64,000 bases of DNA from Enchytraeus crypticus. Lineage: Eukaryota; Annelida; Clitellata; Enchytraeida; Enchytraeidae. A program made the position numbers and the translations under genes. The notes below the pieces were generated by a model. It was not told the origin of the DNA and ran no database searches. It saw only the letters and a list, made by a program, of their open reading frames with translations. Location: assembly GCA_905160935.1 (NCBI GenBank), contig CAJHZI010000371.1, positions 947,001 to 1,011,000 of the forward strand, in the 5' to 3' direction. Below, one piece after another: positions 41,301 through 45,240 of this stretch (the stretch's first letter is position 1; each line of letters opens with the position of its first letter).

Positions 41301-43165
41301 GGCTTTCGAAAGAGAAAAAACTACTAAGAAAAGGCATTGGGAAAAACACAAAGATAAAAACCGTGAAAACATTGCTTTGGTCGACACTTCTGGATGGATG
41401 TGAAACGTGGACATCAAAGAAGAAAGAAGATATCAGGAAACTAGAGGCACTGGAAATATGGTTATCTAGAAGAACGGAAAGGATTACCTAGACTCAAAAG
41501 GTTACAAATGAGAAAGTTCTGAGGAGATTTGGTACAGATGACAGTTGATAAATGCGTAAAGAAATAGGAATAAGAGTTGGACAGGACACATTTTCAGGGG
41601 GATAAGTTTACTAAAAAGAGGTCATAGAAGGCAGAATGGAAGGAAATAGAGGCATAGGCAGGCGGAAATTAATAATGTTAGCTGATTTGAAGATCCACTC
41701 ATACGAGCATGATAAGAAAGCAGGAAAGCGGAAGACAGAGAAGACTGGAGGCGTTATATACTATGGACCTGGCAGTAGGCAGTGCACTAAGAGAGAAAAT
41801 AGCTATATTTTATTTCAATTTTCTTCACTAAAAATTTCTTCTTTTCAATAATGGCATTTGTAAAGCTTTAACTTTTTTAACAACCGCATTACAGTTCGGT
41901 GTATTACTCACTCTGTATAAATGCATGTATATTAAGAGAAGATAAAGATCATTAGCATTGACCGCGTCACGGGTATTGATCTGCTTGATTTTTATAATCA
42001 TTAAATGCATCGGCTTCAAACAGAAGTCTAAAATTCTTTAACTTTAATACTTAACTTTTCATACTGACTTAGAATATTTCCATTTACGAAATAGCCACTT
42101 GCAAAATGCCTTTAAAATTCTTTTGAATACTTACTAGTCTCTCGCCTGAGAGAACTTCTAGAAGTCTGATGAGCATTTTACCGTCCCTCAGATCAACGTA
42201 CAGATCCTGTATCTTACATCCAACGCGTGACAGGTGAGAGTTGACCCATTTAGTAAAAGTCTTTTTTTGTACACTCTCACGTTCATCTTAACAAATAAAC
42301 CAGTCACTTAATTTATCATTCAATTCAGTCAAAGATTCAATACTATTTACTTTACATCATATAACGTCATGAAATTTTAAATAACAAAGCCTGAGGTGAA
42401 TTGAAACCTCGTGGGTTCGAATCCCGGCCGCGCTGATCTGAGAGTAAAATCTCGGACATTCACTAGACTGGTTATACGGAAAATGGATTAAATTGCCTAA
42501 CGGATTAAACATGTGGTTTTAAAAAGTGATAGATATCAACATAGTTGATTATTCACTATAATGTGTGTTTCTTTTTAGTCATAAGTTCTAAACACAGGAC
42601 TCATGAAGAATAGTAATGGTTATATCTGATGTGTTCTAAGAAAGATGAACATTTAATCATTTTAATATATGATACATTACCTCATCAGTTAGAAGGTCAG
42701 TGAATCCTTAGTTTACTCTGAATGCATCTTACGATAGAAATCGTGTTTTGCCAATTTGAGTCTAAATTTTACAGAATTGTCATTCAAGCATTAAAATGGT
42801 TGGCAGCATTTAGTAAAACAACGGACATCTGGACTCAAGGCACTAGGACTCAGAAATTCTAGAAAAACTTATTTTCACGAAAATCACAATGACACTGTAT
42901 AGCACGCATAGAATGATGTGATATGTACATACAGGCCCGAAGGCTCTGACGCCTGCCCACAAAAGTTAGAATTAAATTAACACAGTTCACTATACAAATA
43001 TAGGCACGTATAAAGTATATGCATATCTTAACCTGCCAGTGCCTTGATCCTAGAGCGCTCAAAAAGTTTAGCAGAATTTATCTCGATGTCGTCGAAATCC
43101 TCTGCGCCGTCCATGTCCATAATGTTCACCTCCCAGTGACCTCCAGAGGTTTCCACTTGAGTCAT
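1..43165 (-). CDS. beta-Spec: beta-spectrin, 30 exons, 3' part outside the window
   Basis: Beta-spectrin is the actin-crosslinking rod of the submembrane cytoskeleton; it pairs with alpha-spectrin and binds actin through its N-terminus. The conceptual product (about 1636 residues here) starts with a short acidic leader and the conserved stretch [19 protein letters not shown] (here [13 protein letters not shown]). CH1 lies at about residues 54-158 and CH2 at about 173-280. They are followed by consecutive triple-helical repeats of about 106 residues with the usual W, such as [20 protein letters not shown]. Every exon joins the next in frame and aligns co-linearly with vertebrate non-erythroid beta-spectrin as I recall it. 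Two CH domains plus more than four repeats exclude alpha-actinin, and the order of repeats fits conventional beta rather than beta-heavy. Coding exons (low-high): 43033-43165, 42135-42286, 39643-39816, 32098-32270, 30515-30630, 29196-29308, 26478-26665, 25291-25473, 24417-24674, 23688-23826, 22433-22592, 21837-22081, 20670-20870, 20245-20361, 19606-19683, 18575-18739, 18009-18211, 16088-16184, 15264-15392, 13718-13834, 12951-13226, 11433-11522, 10510-10587, 9158-9330, 8440-8530, 6009-6197, 5006-5227, 2604-2737, 757-1144, 1-128. Confidence 0.95.
757..1144 (-). CDS. beta-Spec: beta-spectrin exon 29
   Basis: This is the largest exon seen: [59 protein letters not shown] and [12 protein letters not shown]. 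Acceptor ggtcag, donor gtttac. Confidence 0.96.
1590..1800 (-). mobile_element. short element copy
   Basis: The minus strand reads ctgaggaaagcaacggaaaa, then ggattaacttgatgatctat and gaagtgaaagcag, matching 24730-24935 with divergence. Confidence 0.65.
2255..2400 (+). mobile_element. short element 3' end
   Basis: It has aatcaacttgttgatctatg, cgtgaaagcagactgtgagt and the hairpin cctgccaattggtag, followed by a GA-rich tract. Confidence 0.65.
2357..2495. repeat. (GA)n microsatellite, interrupted by a SINE end
   Basis: Two gagaga-rich runs flank the SINE fragment at 2405-2450. Confidence 0.88.
2405..2450 (+). mobile_element. SINE family A 3' end
   Basis: Only gaggaaactgacgttaacat and tagctttaccagcttt remain, embedded between two GA-rich tracts. 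Confidence 0.62.
2604..2737 (-). CDS. beta-Spec: beta-spectrin exon 28
   Basis: This exon encodes [20 protein letters not shown] to [10 protein letters not shown], a charged helix, with a split Arg at the donor gtgggc. It is less conserved than its neighbours, but its length and frame fit. Confidence 0.86.
2893..3961. mobile_element. non-autonomous DNA element with GAGACC termini
   Basis: It starts CAGACTAAACCTCTGAGACC and ends GGTCTCGATGACTACATGTCTG. It is flanked by 8-bp duplications gttatagt at 2885-2892 and 3962-3969, suggesting hAT-like transposition. It contains a 27-bp tandem (gagaccaagaccaagtgcag) at about 2928-3010 and a nested 5S-like SINE at 3276-3572. Confidence 0.82.
3276..3572 (+). 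mobile_element. 5S-rRNA-like SINE insertion
   Basis: It contains cggttagtactttgtgggtg followed by accaccttgg, which matches the 3' internal promoter half of 5S rRNA. It is absent from the related element at 49645-51160 and is flanked by tgtactgc at 3268-3275 and 3573-3580, a probable 8-bp target duplication. Confidence 0.72.
3970..5005. other. intron tract, mostly unassigned
   Basis: Apart from the decayed LINE end at 4430-4715 I see nothing recognisable. The AT-rich open frame at 4128-4403 has no family features. Confidence 0.5.
4430..4715 (+). mobile_element. 3' fragment of the same LINE family, decayed
   Basis: It has aaagaagaactggataggtc and atactgagagggaatggttt ([12 protein letters not shown]), and ends tatggacctgcgaataggcag. 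Confidence 0.72.
5006..5227 (-). CDS. beta-Spec: beta-spectrin exon 27
   Basis: This exon has 74 codons: [55 protein letters not shown]. Donor gtaatt. Confidence 0.95.
5228..6008. other. intron between exons 26 and 27, nothing seen
   Basis: AT-rich sequence without recognisable repeats or coding signal. Confidence 0.6.
6009..6197 (-). CDS. beta-Spec: beta-spectrin exon 26
   Basis: This exon has 63 codons: [40 protein letters not shown], ending CPELAE. Donor gttggc; a readthrough into VGISKT is intronic. Confidence 0.94.
6440..6530 (-). mobile_element. 5S-rRNA-like SINE fragment
   Basis: The minus strand reads gttaagcaacatcggctaag then ttagtacttggatggg, close to the internal promoter region of animal 5S rRNA. 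No intact 5S gene surrounds it. Confidence 0.68.
7200..7290 (+). mobile_element. L2-type 3' tail
   Basis: It has gttgacgtccctaacagtat, then cggacgttaaacctttatta and (ATT)n, matching the tail of the L2 copy at 16655-17855. Confidence 0.72.
7395..7625 (-). repeat. dispersed repeat (family C)
   Basis: This is the reverse complement of the repeat at 42362-42585, including gtgggttcgaatctcagcag and gctgatctgagagtaaaatc. Confidence 0.75.
7690..8250 (+). mobile_element. 3' fragment of the same LINE family
   Basis: It encodes [20 protein letters not shown], then [40 protein letters not shown] and [19 protein letters not shown], ending dlpvgsa at the hairpin cctaccagtaggcag. The frame from 7879 to 8241 is a retroelement remnant, not a gene. 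Confidence 0.85.
8440..8530 (-). CDS. beta-Spec: beta-spectrin exon 25
   Basis: This exon encodes [20 protein letters not shown] to QFYQDCDE. Acceptor gttgcag, donor gtcggt. It is too short for standard ORF scans; it is supported by frame and family spacing. Confidence 0.91.
9158..9330 (-). CDS. beta-Spec: beta-spectrin exon 24
   Basis: This exon encodes [38 protein letters not shown] and ends ADTLRE plus a split Arg. Donor gtcagc. Confidence 0.93.
10120..10295. repeat. (AT)n microsatellite cluster
   Basis: Three TA-dinucleotide runs separated by short interruptions. Apparent Ile/Tyr reading frames here are artefacts. Confidence 0.95.
10510..10587 (-). CDS. beta-Spec: beta-spectrin exon 23
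   Basis: This exon has 26 codons, [20 protein letters not shown] to KEEVP. Donor gtatag. Confidence 0.91.
10885..10965 (+). mobile_element. L2-type 3' tail
   Basis: It has gatgggacgtccttgacatc then gatgttaaactttattatca, the same conserved tail. Confidence 0.68.
11433..11522 (-). CDS. beta-Spec: beta-spectrin exon 22
   Basis: This exon has 30 codons, [20 protein letters not shown] to SLNLL. Donor gtaagt. Confidence 0.93.
11523..12830. other. intron tract, nothing seen
   Basis: No conserved protein segment or known repeat. A fragment near 12005-12060 (tgctaccaggcggtgtatgg) faintly recalls the LINE 3' hairpin. Confidence 0.5.
12831..12972. repeat. 43-bp minisatellite spanning the exon 21 donor
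   Basis: Copies of gaacatgtactgaatacag begin at 12831, 12874, 12917 and 12960. The last contains the end of exon 21 (QYMFLRE) and its donor; the others are intronic copies of the exon end with altered donors. Confidence 0.92.
12951..13226 (-). CDS. beta-Spec: beta-spectrin exon 21
   Basis: This exon has 92 codons: [40 protein letters not shown] and the end VQYMFLRE. Its 3' edge and donor (gtgtgt) are the last unit of a 43-bp tandem repeat. Confidence 0.95.
13718..13834 (-). CDS. beta-Spec: beta-spectrin exon 20
   Basis: This exon has 39 codons, [20 protein letters not shown] to [10 protein letters not shown]. Its acceptor (gagtgcag) and first bases are copied in the adjoining 49-bp minisatellite; this acceptor is chosen because it gives exact family spacing. 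Donor gtatga. Confidence 0.92.
13825..14255. repeat. 49-bp minisatellite spanning the exon 20 acceptor
   Basis: The core gcatctgcactcatcaaa recurs at 13831, 13880, 13929, 13978, 14027, 14076, 14125, 14174 and 14223, exactly 49 bp apart. The first copy is the true intron/exon boundary, so on the minus strand every unit carries gagtgcag followed by ATGCACTC. Confidence 0.95.
14256..16087. other. introns around exon 19, nothing seen outside the exon
   Basis: Only exon 19 (15264-15392) is supported here. A short inverted motif tggtaccattcg/cgaaatggtacca lies at about 15708-15752. Confidence 0.5.
15264..15392 (-). CDS. beta-Spec: beta-spectrin exon 19
   Basis: This exon has 43 codons, [20 protein letters not shown] to [13 protein letters not shown]. 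Donor gtttgt. Confidence 0.94.
16088..16184 (-). CDS. beta-Spec: beta-spectrin exon 18
   Basis: This exon encodes [20 protein letters not shown] and [11 protein letters not shown]. It is joined by a split AGA codon upstream; donor gtatat. Confidence 0.92.
16655..17855 (+). mobile_element. L2-type non-LTR retrotransposon, 5'-truncated and decayed
   Basis: Broken frames give [14 protein letters not shown] and [12 protein letters not shown] (reverse transcriptase GVPQGS...YADD region), then [14 protein letters not shown] and, near the end, [20 protein letters not shown], a signature of L2 C-termini. The 3' end is gaggacgtccctgacagcat followed by ttgttatt repeats. It sits opposite to beta-spectrin in the intron between exons 17 and 18. 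Confidence 0.85.
18009..18211 (-). CDS. beta-Spec: beta-spectrin exon 17
   Basis: This exon encodes [36 protein letters not shown] and ends SQMNT plus a split Arg. Donor gtaaaa. Confidence 0.93.
18575..18739 (-). CDS. beta-Spec: beta-spectrin exon 16
   Basis: This exon has 55 codons, [20 protein letters not shown] to [12 protein letters not shown]. Acceptor tgctag, donor gttaga. Confidence 0.93.
18740..19605. other. intron between exons 15 and 16, nothing seen
   Basis: No repeat family or coding segment recognised in about 870 bp. Confidence 0.55.
19606..19683 (-). CDS. beta-Spec: beta-spectrin exon 15
   Basis: This exon has 26 codons, [20 protein letters not shown] to GLGPQ. The spacing to flanking exons matches the family exactly, which supports this short exon. 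Donor gtaata. Confidence 0.9.
19825..19905 (+). mobile_element. tRNA-like SINE (family B)
   Basis: It has gtagaccacggggttcgatt and tccagccggaacttctttga, matching the copy at 49465-49595. Confidence 0.62.
19915..20048 (+). mobile_element. L2-type fragment
   Basis: It encodes [20 protein letters not shown] and [11 protein letters not shown], the L2 motif that follows LHWLPV. It ends at a long (AT)n tract. Confidence 0.72.
20049..20110. repeat. (AT)n microsatellite
   Basis: An uninterrupted TA run directly after an L2-type fragment. Confidence 0.95.
20245..20361 (-). CDS. beta-Spec: beta-spectrin exon 14
   Basis: This exon encodes [20 protein letters not shown] and [16 protein letters not shown], a typical helix A/B junction of a spectrin repeat. 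Donor gtatat. Confidence 0.94.
20670..20870 (-). CDS. beta-Spec: beta-spectrin exon 13
   Basis: This exon has 67 codons: [20 protein letters not shown] to [15 protein letters not shown]. Acceptor gtgtgcag, donor gtttag. Confidence 0.93.
21127..21195. repeat. (AT)n microsatellite
   Basis: A pure TA run of about 68 bp just before a short retroelement copy. Confidence 0.95.
21205..21475 (+). mobile_element. short element with RTE-like tail
   Basis: The head catgttgtgtccggtttg and gcacgtgtcgtagaaggcga is like the head at 44965 and 40695. Its 3' end (agtctattcgtatcacgacc, then gatgatgatgatgat) matches the tail of the RTE-like LINE at 26826-28632. Confidence 0.68.
21837..22081 (-). CDS. beta-Spec: beta-spectrin exon 12
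   Basis: This exon encodes [40 protein letters not shown] and [16 protein letters not shown]. Donor gtatgt. Confidence 0.96.
22433..22592 (-). CDS. beta-Spec: beta-spectrin exon 11
   Basis: This exon encodes [37 protein letters not shown] and ends DSDSGEG with a split Gly codon. Donor gtttgt. Confidence 0.95.
22593..23119. other. intron tract with degenerate short repeats
   Basis: Loose copies of cattcatcaacactcccttc recur at about 22660-22770 beside the exon 11 acceptor. The rest is unremarkable. Confidence 0.5.
23120..23215 (-). mobile_element. 5S-rRNA-like SINE fragment
   Basis: The minus strand reads attaagcaatatcgggctcg then gttagtacttggatgcgtga, again the 5S internal promoter half, without the 5' half of a gene. 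Confidence 0.7.
23688..23826 (-). CDS. beta-Spec: beta-spectrin exon 10
   Basis: This exon encodes [20 protein letters not shown] and [20 protein letters not shown]. It has acceptor gatag and donor gtaaag. Confidence 0.96.
24417..24674 (-). CDS. beta-Spec: beta-spectrin exon 9
   Basis: This exon encodes [20 protein letters not shown], then [14 protein letters not shown] and [20 protein letters not shown], among the most conserved parts of the rod. Donor gtgaaa. Confidence 0.97.
24730..24935 (+). mobile_element. short element, intact 3' region
   Basis: It has tgaggaaggcaacgggaaac, then ggattaacttgttgatctaa and gaacctgccactttataatg, ending in (AT)n. It serves as the reference for the split copy at 44965-47045. 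Confidence 0.75.
25015..25100 (-). mobile_element. retroelement 3' tail, second subtype
   Basis: The minus strand has gacgtccatgacattgcctt then gaggaaccggacgttaaatt, and ends in a (ATTG)n-like tail. The same subtype is at 58960-59030. Confidence 0.65.
25291..25473 (-). CDS. beta-Spec: beta-spectrin exon 8
   Basis: This exon encodes [20 protein letters not shown] and the conserved [20 protein letters not shown]. Donor gttggg leaves AG of a split Arg codon. Confidence 0.96.
25474..26477. other. intron between exons 7 and 8, nothing seen
   Basis: AT-rich, with scattered acatgtag motifs but no recognised element. Confidence 0.55.
26478..26665 (-). CDS. beta-Spec: beta-spectrin exon 7, start of repeat 1
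   Basis: This exon encodes [18 protein letters not shown], then [20 protein letters not shown] and [13 protein letters not shown]. Its acceptor (tatgtatag) and first 14 bases are repeated in the adjoining 37-bp minisatellite, so the acceptor used is inferred from the protein alignment. Confidence 0.93.
26652..26825. repeat. 37-bp minisatellite spanning the exon 7 acceptor
   Basis: There are four full and one partial copies of a unit containing caccacctatacatatcat. The first copy is the true boundary; on the minus strand each unit reads tatag then GTGGTGAA, the exon 7 start. Confidence 0.92.
27140..27245 (-). mobile_element. tRNA-derived SINE (family A) inside the RTE-like LINE
   Basis: The minus strand has gtgcgggattcaaagcctgg, gacatcgttttcgagtgaga and aactgacgttaacattagct. 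The box A part is missing. Confidence 0.75.
27750..27912 (+). mobile_element. tRNA-derived SINE (family A) inside the RTE-like LINE
   Basis: It has cagtagcgatgtcggtatga, gggattcaaatcctgg and ctgacgttaacataagcttt. It separates the LINE's SEALESKG from [15 protein letters not shown]. Confidence 0.8.
28622..28762. repeat. (AT)n microsatellite with aaaactac repeats
   Basis: TA runs interspersed with three copies of aaaactactatatata. They join the RTE-like tail to the L2 tail. Confidence 0.92.
28765..29045 (+). mobile_element. L2-type 3' tail with (TTATTA)n
   Basis: About 210 bp match the last part of the element at 16655-17855 (ttttcccacc, agattggtctgggtgaatt, ggggacgtccctgacatcat). It ends in a long attatt/tatata tract. 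Confidence 0.82.
29196..29308 (-). CDS. beta-Spec: beta-spectrin exon 6, end of CH2
   Basis: This exon encodes [20 protein letters not shown] and [17 protein letters not shown], the nearly invariant end of the beta-spectrin actin-binding domain. Donor gttagt. Confidence 0.96.
29500..29625 (+). repeat. dispersed repeat (family C), decayed
   Basis: It retains agctgatcagatagtaaaat then atccactggactgctaac, corresponding to the middle of the 42362-42585 copy. Confidence 0.55.
29626..31059. other. introns around exon 5, nothing seen outside the exon
   Basis: Apart from exon 5 (30515-30630) no coding or repeat family is recognised. Confidence 0.5.
30515..30630 (-). CDS. beta-Spec: beta-spectrin exon 5, CH2
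   Basis: This exon encodes [20 protein letters not shown] and [14 protein letters not shown] in CH2. It starts in phase 2 after exon 4 and ends with the G of a split Asp codon; donor gtttgc. Confidence 0.94.
31060..31200 (+). mobile_element. tRNA-derived SINE (family A), divergent
   Basis: It has cagtggcgatgtgatgtcgg, ggggttcacat, then gtcactgacatcaatttcga and gaggaaactgacgttaacat. Confidence 0.7.
31201..33242. other. introns around exon 4, nothing seen outside the exon
   Basis: Only exon 4 (32098-32270) is supported. A few gata repeats lie at about 31975-32010. Confidence 0.5.
32098..32270 (-). CDS. beta-Spec: beta-spectrin exon 4, linker and start of CH2 (GC donor)
   Basis: This exon begins [10 protein letters not shown] and encodes [20 protein letters not shown] and [20 protein letters not shown], the N-terminal half of CH2. 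The exon end AG is followed by gcaagg, so the donor is GC rather than GT. A GT in the neighbourhood would break the conserved HKHRPDL junction. Confidence 0.92.
33243..34412. repeat. 48-bp tandem repeat split by a hAT-like insertion
   Basis: The unit contains gttgaacatgagatctgata and gcattgatcaggctactgct. Two full copies and a part precede the insertion at 33353; one and a half follow it from 34327. Confidence 0.88.
33353..34326. mobile_element. non-autonomous hAT-like element, copy 1
   Basis: It starts CAGGGGTGGATCC and ends as the inverse, GGTCCGCCAATG. It is flanked by a perfect 8-bp duplication tgaacatg at 33345-33352 and 34327-34334. No transposase is present. It contains four copies of a roughly 92-bp unit (taaccactgccattattaac, starting near 33925, 34016, 34110 and 34202). 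It lies inside a 48-bp tandem repeat. Confidence 0.92.
34604..34740 (+). mobile_element. tRNA-derived SINE (family A) with palindromic head
   Basis: Box B ggttcaaatcc, body and 3' end as in the copy at 62050. The first 38 bp form a perfect palindrome (34604-34641). Confidence 0.8.
35295..35362. repeat. (TC)n microsatellite
   Basis: tctctctc run in beta-spectrin intron 3. The frame through it is not a gene. Confidence 0.93.
36637..36690. repeat. 54-bp perfect palindrome
   Basis: The 27-bp arms (cagcacctttagaatgtttc onward) meet at tgatca with no loop. Confidence 0.95.
37670..38262 (-). mobile_element. 3' fragment of the same LINE family
   Basis: The minus strand encodes [56 protein letters not shown] and [20 protein letters not shown]. 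It ends at the cctgccagtagatag hairpin region near 37700. Confidence 0.85.
38581..38633. repeat. inverted repeat, 18-bp arms
   Basis: The arms attctcaatcataacaag and cttgttatgattgagaat are separated by 17 bases. Confidence 0.85.
38755..38905 (+). mobile_element. tRNA-derived SINE (family A), divergent
   Basis: Box A-like tagcatgtcggtaagttg and box B-like gggttcaaattc, then tctgacgttaagtttggctt. Confidence 0.65.
38906..39642. other. intron 3 tract, little recognised
   Basis: A decayed LINE/short-element end (cttggacctgccgaatgctg) lies near 39199-39235; otherwise nothing. Confidence 0.45.
39643..39816 (-). CDS. beta-Spec: beta-spectrin exon 3, second half of CH1
   Basis: This exon encodes [20 protein letters not shown] and then [19 protein letters not shown], the canonical C-terminal helices of CH1, ending in LRFQ. 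It has 58 whole codons, with donor gtgact. Confidence 0.95.
40500..40660. repeat. AATTAC/GTAATT-rich low-complexity block
   Basis: Many alternating attacaaattac and gtaatttcaatt motifs give strong self-complementarity. No coding content. Confidence 0.75.
40695..41810 (+). mobile_element. non-LTR retrotransposon fossil, RT to 3' end
   Basis: The head has gcacgtgtcgtaagaggcga. Broken frames give [15 protein letters not shown] (RT), [20 protein letters not shown] (altered FADD), [18 protein letters not shown] residues, [20 protein letters not shown] residues and [20 protein letters not shown]. It ends at tatggacctggcagtaggcag. Stops and frameshifts are frequent. Confidence 0.78.
42135..42286 (-). 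CDS. beta-Spec: beta-spectrin exon 2, first half of CH1
   Basis: This exon encodes [19 protein letters not shown] and then the [19 protein letters not shown] core of CH1. Acceptor ttaag, donor gtaagt. It joins exon 1 through a split GAT codon and exon 3 in phase 0. Confidence 0.95.
42362..42585 (+). repeat. dispersed repeat (family C)
   Basis: It has taacgtcatgaaattttaaa, gtgggttcgaatcccggccg, gctgatctgagagtaaaatc and aaaaagtgatagatatcaac. It matches 7395-7625 in opposite orientation and, more loosely, 29500-29625. The box B-like gggttcgaatccc suggests a tRNA-related origin (inference). Confidence 0.75.
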
Positions 43166-43203
43166 CGCTCTTTCGCTGTGTTCTATGTCCGCAACTACTT
43201 AGA
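43033..43203 (-). CDS. beta-Spec: beta-spectrin exon 1, initiator Met and leader
   Basis: The ATG is at 43165-43163 and opens [13 protein letters not shown], an acidic leader ending [12 protein letters not shown], typical of beta-spectrin N-termini. The donor is gttaag after 43033 and leaves one base (G) of an Asp codon. An AG just above 43203 may be the acceptor of a 5'UTR exon; the UTR part (43166-43203) is inference. Confidence 0.9.
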
Positions 43204-44180
43204 CTGCATGCAGGTAAAATATGAAAAAGTAATTCCATTTAACTTCCATATTAATATATGATGATACTGTAAGTGGCGCCTCTGGAAATAGTGCATTAGC
43301 AATTATACAATTCTAATAAATATTTTCTCATTTTCCGATTGTGTTAAAGATATCGAAGAGAGATATAGCATTACGATTAGAGTGTTCGCCGCGAAAGAAA
43401 GTGGCCTTGGTTCAAAGCATAGGTCAATCAACAACAAATGGATATCCCTTATAGCTTCTGGAAGGTTAACCATTTGACTGAATCTATTGCCAATTTTCGC
43501 TATCAAAAGCAAATATACAATTAATGTTGGAAAGGAAAGAGTAATTAAATGCGTACTAGGAACCCCTAAACCAGTTTCGAAGATCGGTTACTGGCCATGA
43601 AACTACAATAGAAATGTGTGTTTAAAAATCGCTTTGTACGCCTATATCAAAGTTTTATTAATGCTGAGCAAAGATTTGGCTCCCCACCGAGAGAGATATA
43701 AGCACTAGTCACACGGAGGCTGTCTGGTAGCCTCCGACTGTCACTATTTATTACTAATTAATCCGAGAAACCAACACGAATACATTGTAGAAGAGCTATT
43801 CTATTATACAAGTACTTGTATTTTATGTATGCAAGTTATTACTATTTAGTACACTGATTATTATTATTTATTTAATTCATCACATATAACCAGACCACCG
43901 TGCCTTCTTTCTAGCATCTCTGACATACCGAGACTCAGACTATGAACAACTTCCCCGAGATGGTTGGGAGGTTGCTAATGAATGTCTAGAAGACATAGTC
44001 AAACTGGCAAGTAGAGATATATCAAGAGATACACAGAGTGGAAGCATATTCACGAATGGATGAAGTAAAAAGAAGAGATACGAGAAGAGATACAACGAAT
44101 CAAAGCGTATGGACTGTAGAACGAGACATAATAGCTAGGTGATAACACAAACAGATCGCGGCACAACAGGCAGTATACAT

Positions 44181-44181
<1 letters not shown>
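43204..44181. other. region upstream of beta-spectrin, nothing certain
   Basis: This is where promoter and 5'UTR exons of beta-spectrin could lie. I see no diagnostic element. Confidence 0.45.
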
Positions 44182-44235
<54 letters not shown>

Positions 44236-44371
44236 TAATATATACATGTATATACATGTAAATATATATATGCACATACATGTATATATATATATTTATT
44301 TATATATATATATATATATAAATATAATATATACATGTATATACATGTAAATATATATATGCACATACATG

Positions 44372-44425
<54 letters not shown>
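44182..44425. repeat. compound AT/ACATGT microsatellite with internal duplication
   Basis: A block containing aatataatatatacatgtat and gcacatacatgtatat occurs twice about 94 bp apart (from about 44231 and 44321) between long TA runs. Confidence 0.92.
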
Positions 44426-44427
<2 letters not shown>

Positions 44428-44964
44428 GCTCCATGTCGTACTCCCTTTTACTTTAACTTAGGAAATCTAATAAAGTCACAAAAGGAATATACATGTTTGA
44501 ATGGATATACGATAATCTATCATTAATTAGATATTGTCTTCCAAGTATTATTGCTTTCATATTGAATCGCATAGGCCTGCAAAATTACAAATGGTAAGTG
44601 TATTTATAATCCATTCCTGTACACTCATAACATCACACCGTAATTCAATAATGACTTAATTAGTGTATAGGTGTAATTGTTCTGCTCTAGTGCTATTATA
44701 GTTATACCAAGCTTCTGGCCTACCCTTTTTCAAGTAATGCTAGAAGAATAATTCCTTCGAGCTAAACTTAACCTGCACTGTGGACACGTTTAACAACTTT
44801 CTACAGGCTACTTAAATCCTGCCAGGTGTAACAAAATGCTAAAAATACTAATATTTCACGTATTTTAATCAGTATTTCAAGTTGAAGCTGAATTCATACT
44901 TTTTTTTTAATTTGTAGAAAATTTAAAAGTTTATAAAAATTATTGTTTAATAAGAAATTATTTT

Positions 44965-45238
44965 CCCGTGTTGTGCTCGGGTGTGGTTGGACCACTGCAG
45001 AATAGGGCAACCACAAACAATCTGCTCGTGTACGTAAGAGGCGACTAAAGGCAGGAGCTCAGGATGACAAGAGGGGACCCACCTCACCATGAAATATTTT
45101 CCCCCAGTATTAAATGGCAATTAATCCACGTAACTGAGGAAGGCAACGGGAAACCACTTCAGAAGCCATAATTTTCCCAAGCTATAGGCTACATAAGGTA
45201 TGGATAAGACATAGACTTTGTGAAGGGATTAACTTGTT
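44965..45238 (+). mobile_element. short element, 5' half of a split copy
   Basis: It has cgtgttgtgctcgggtgtgg, then cgtaagaggcgactaaaggc, and ends tgtgaagggattaacttgtt. It continues after the CR1-like insertion at 46942. Confidence 0.75.
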
Positions 45239-45240
45239 TA

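Noticed and set aside
1..43165. Alpha-actinin or beta-heavy spectrin
   Set aside because: Alpha-actinin has only four repeats. The order and sequence of repeats follow conventional beta-spectrin; beta-heavy would diverge here and carry extra repeats.
44050..44366. Ile/Tyr-rich open frames
   Set aside because: Translations of (AT)n microsatellites; the same applies to frames at 9989, 19928 (end), 21090, 53820 and 57576.
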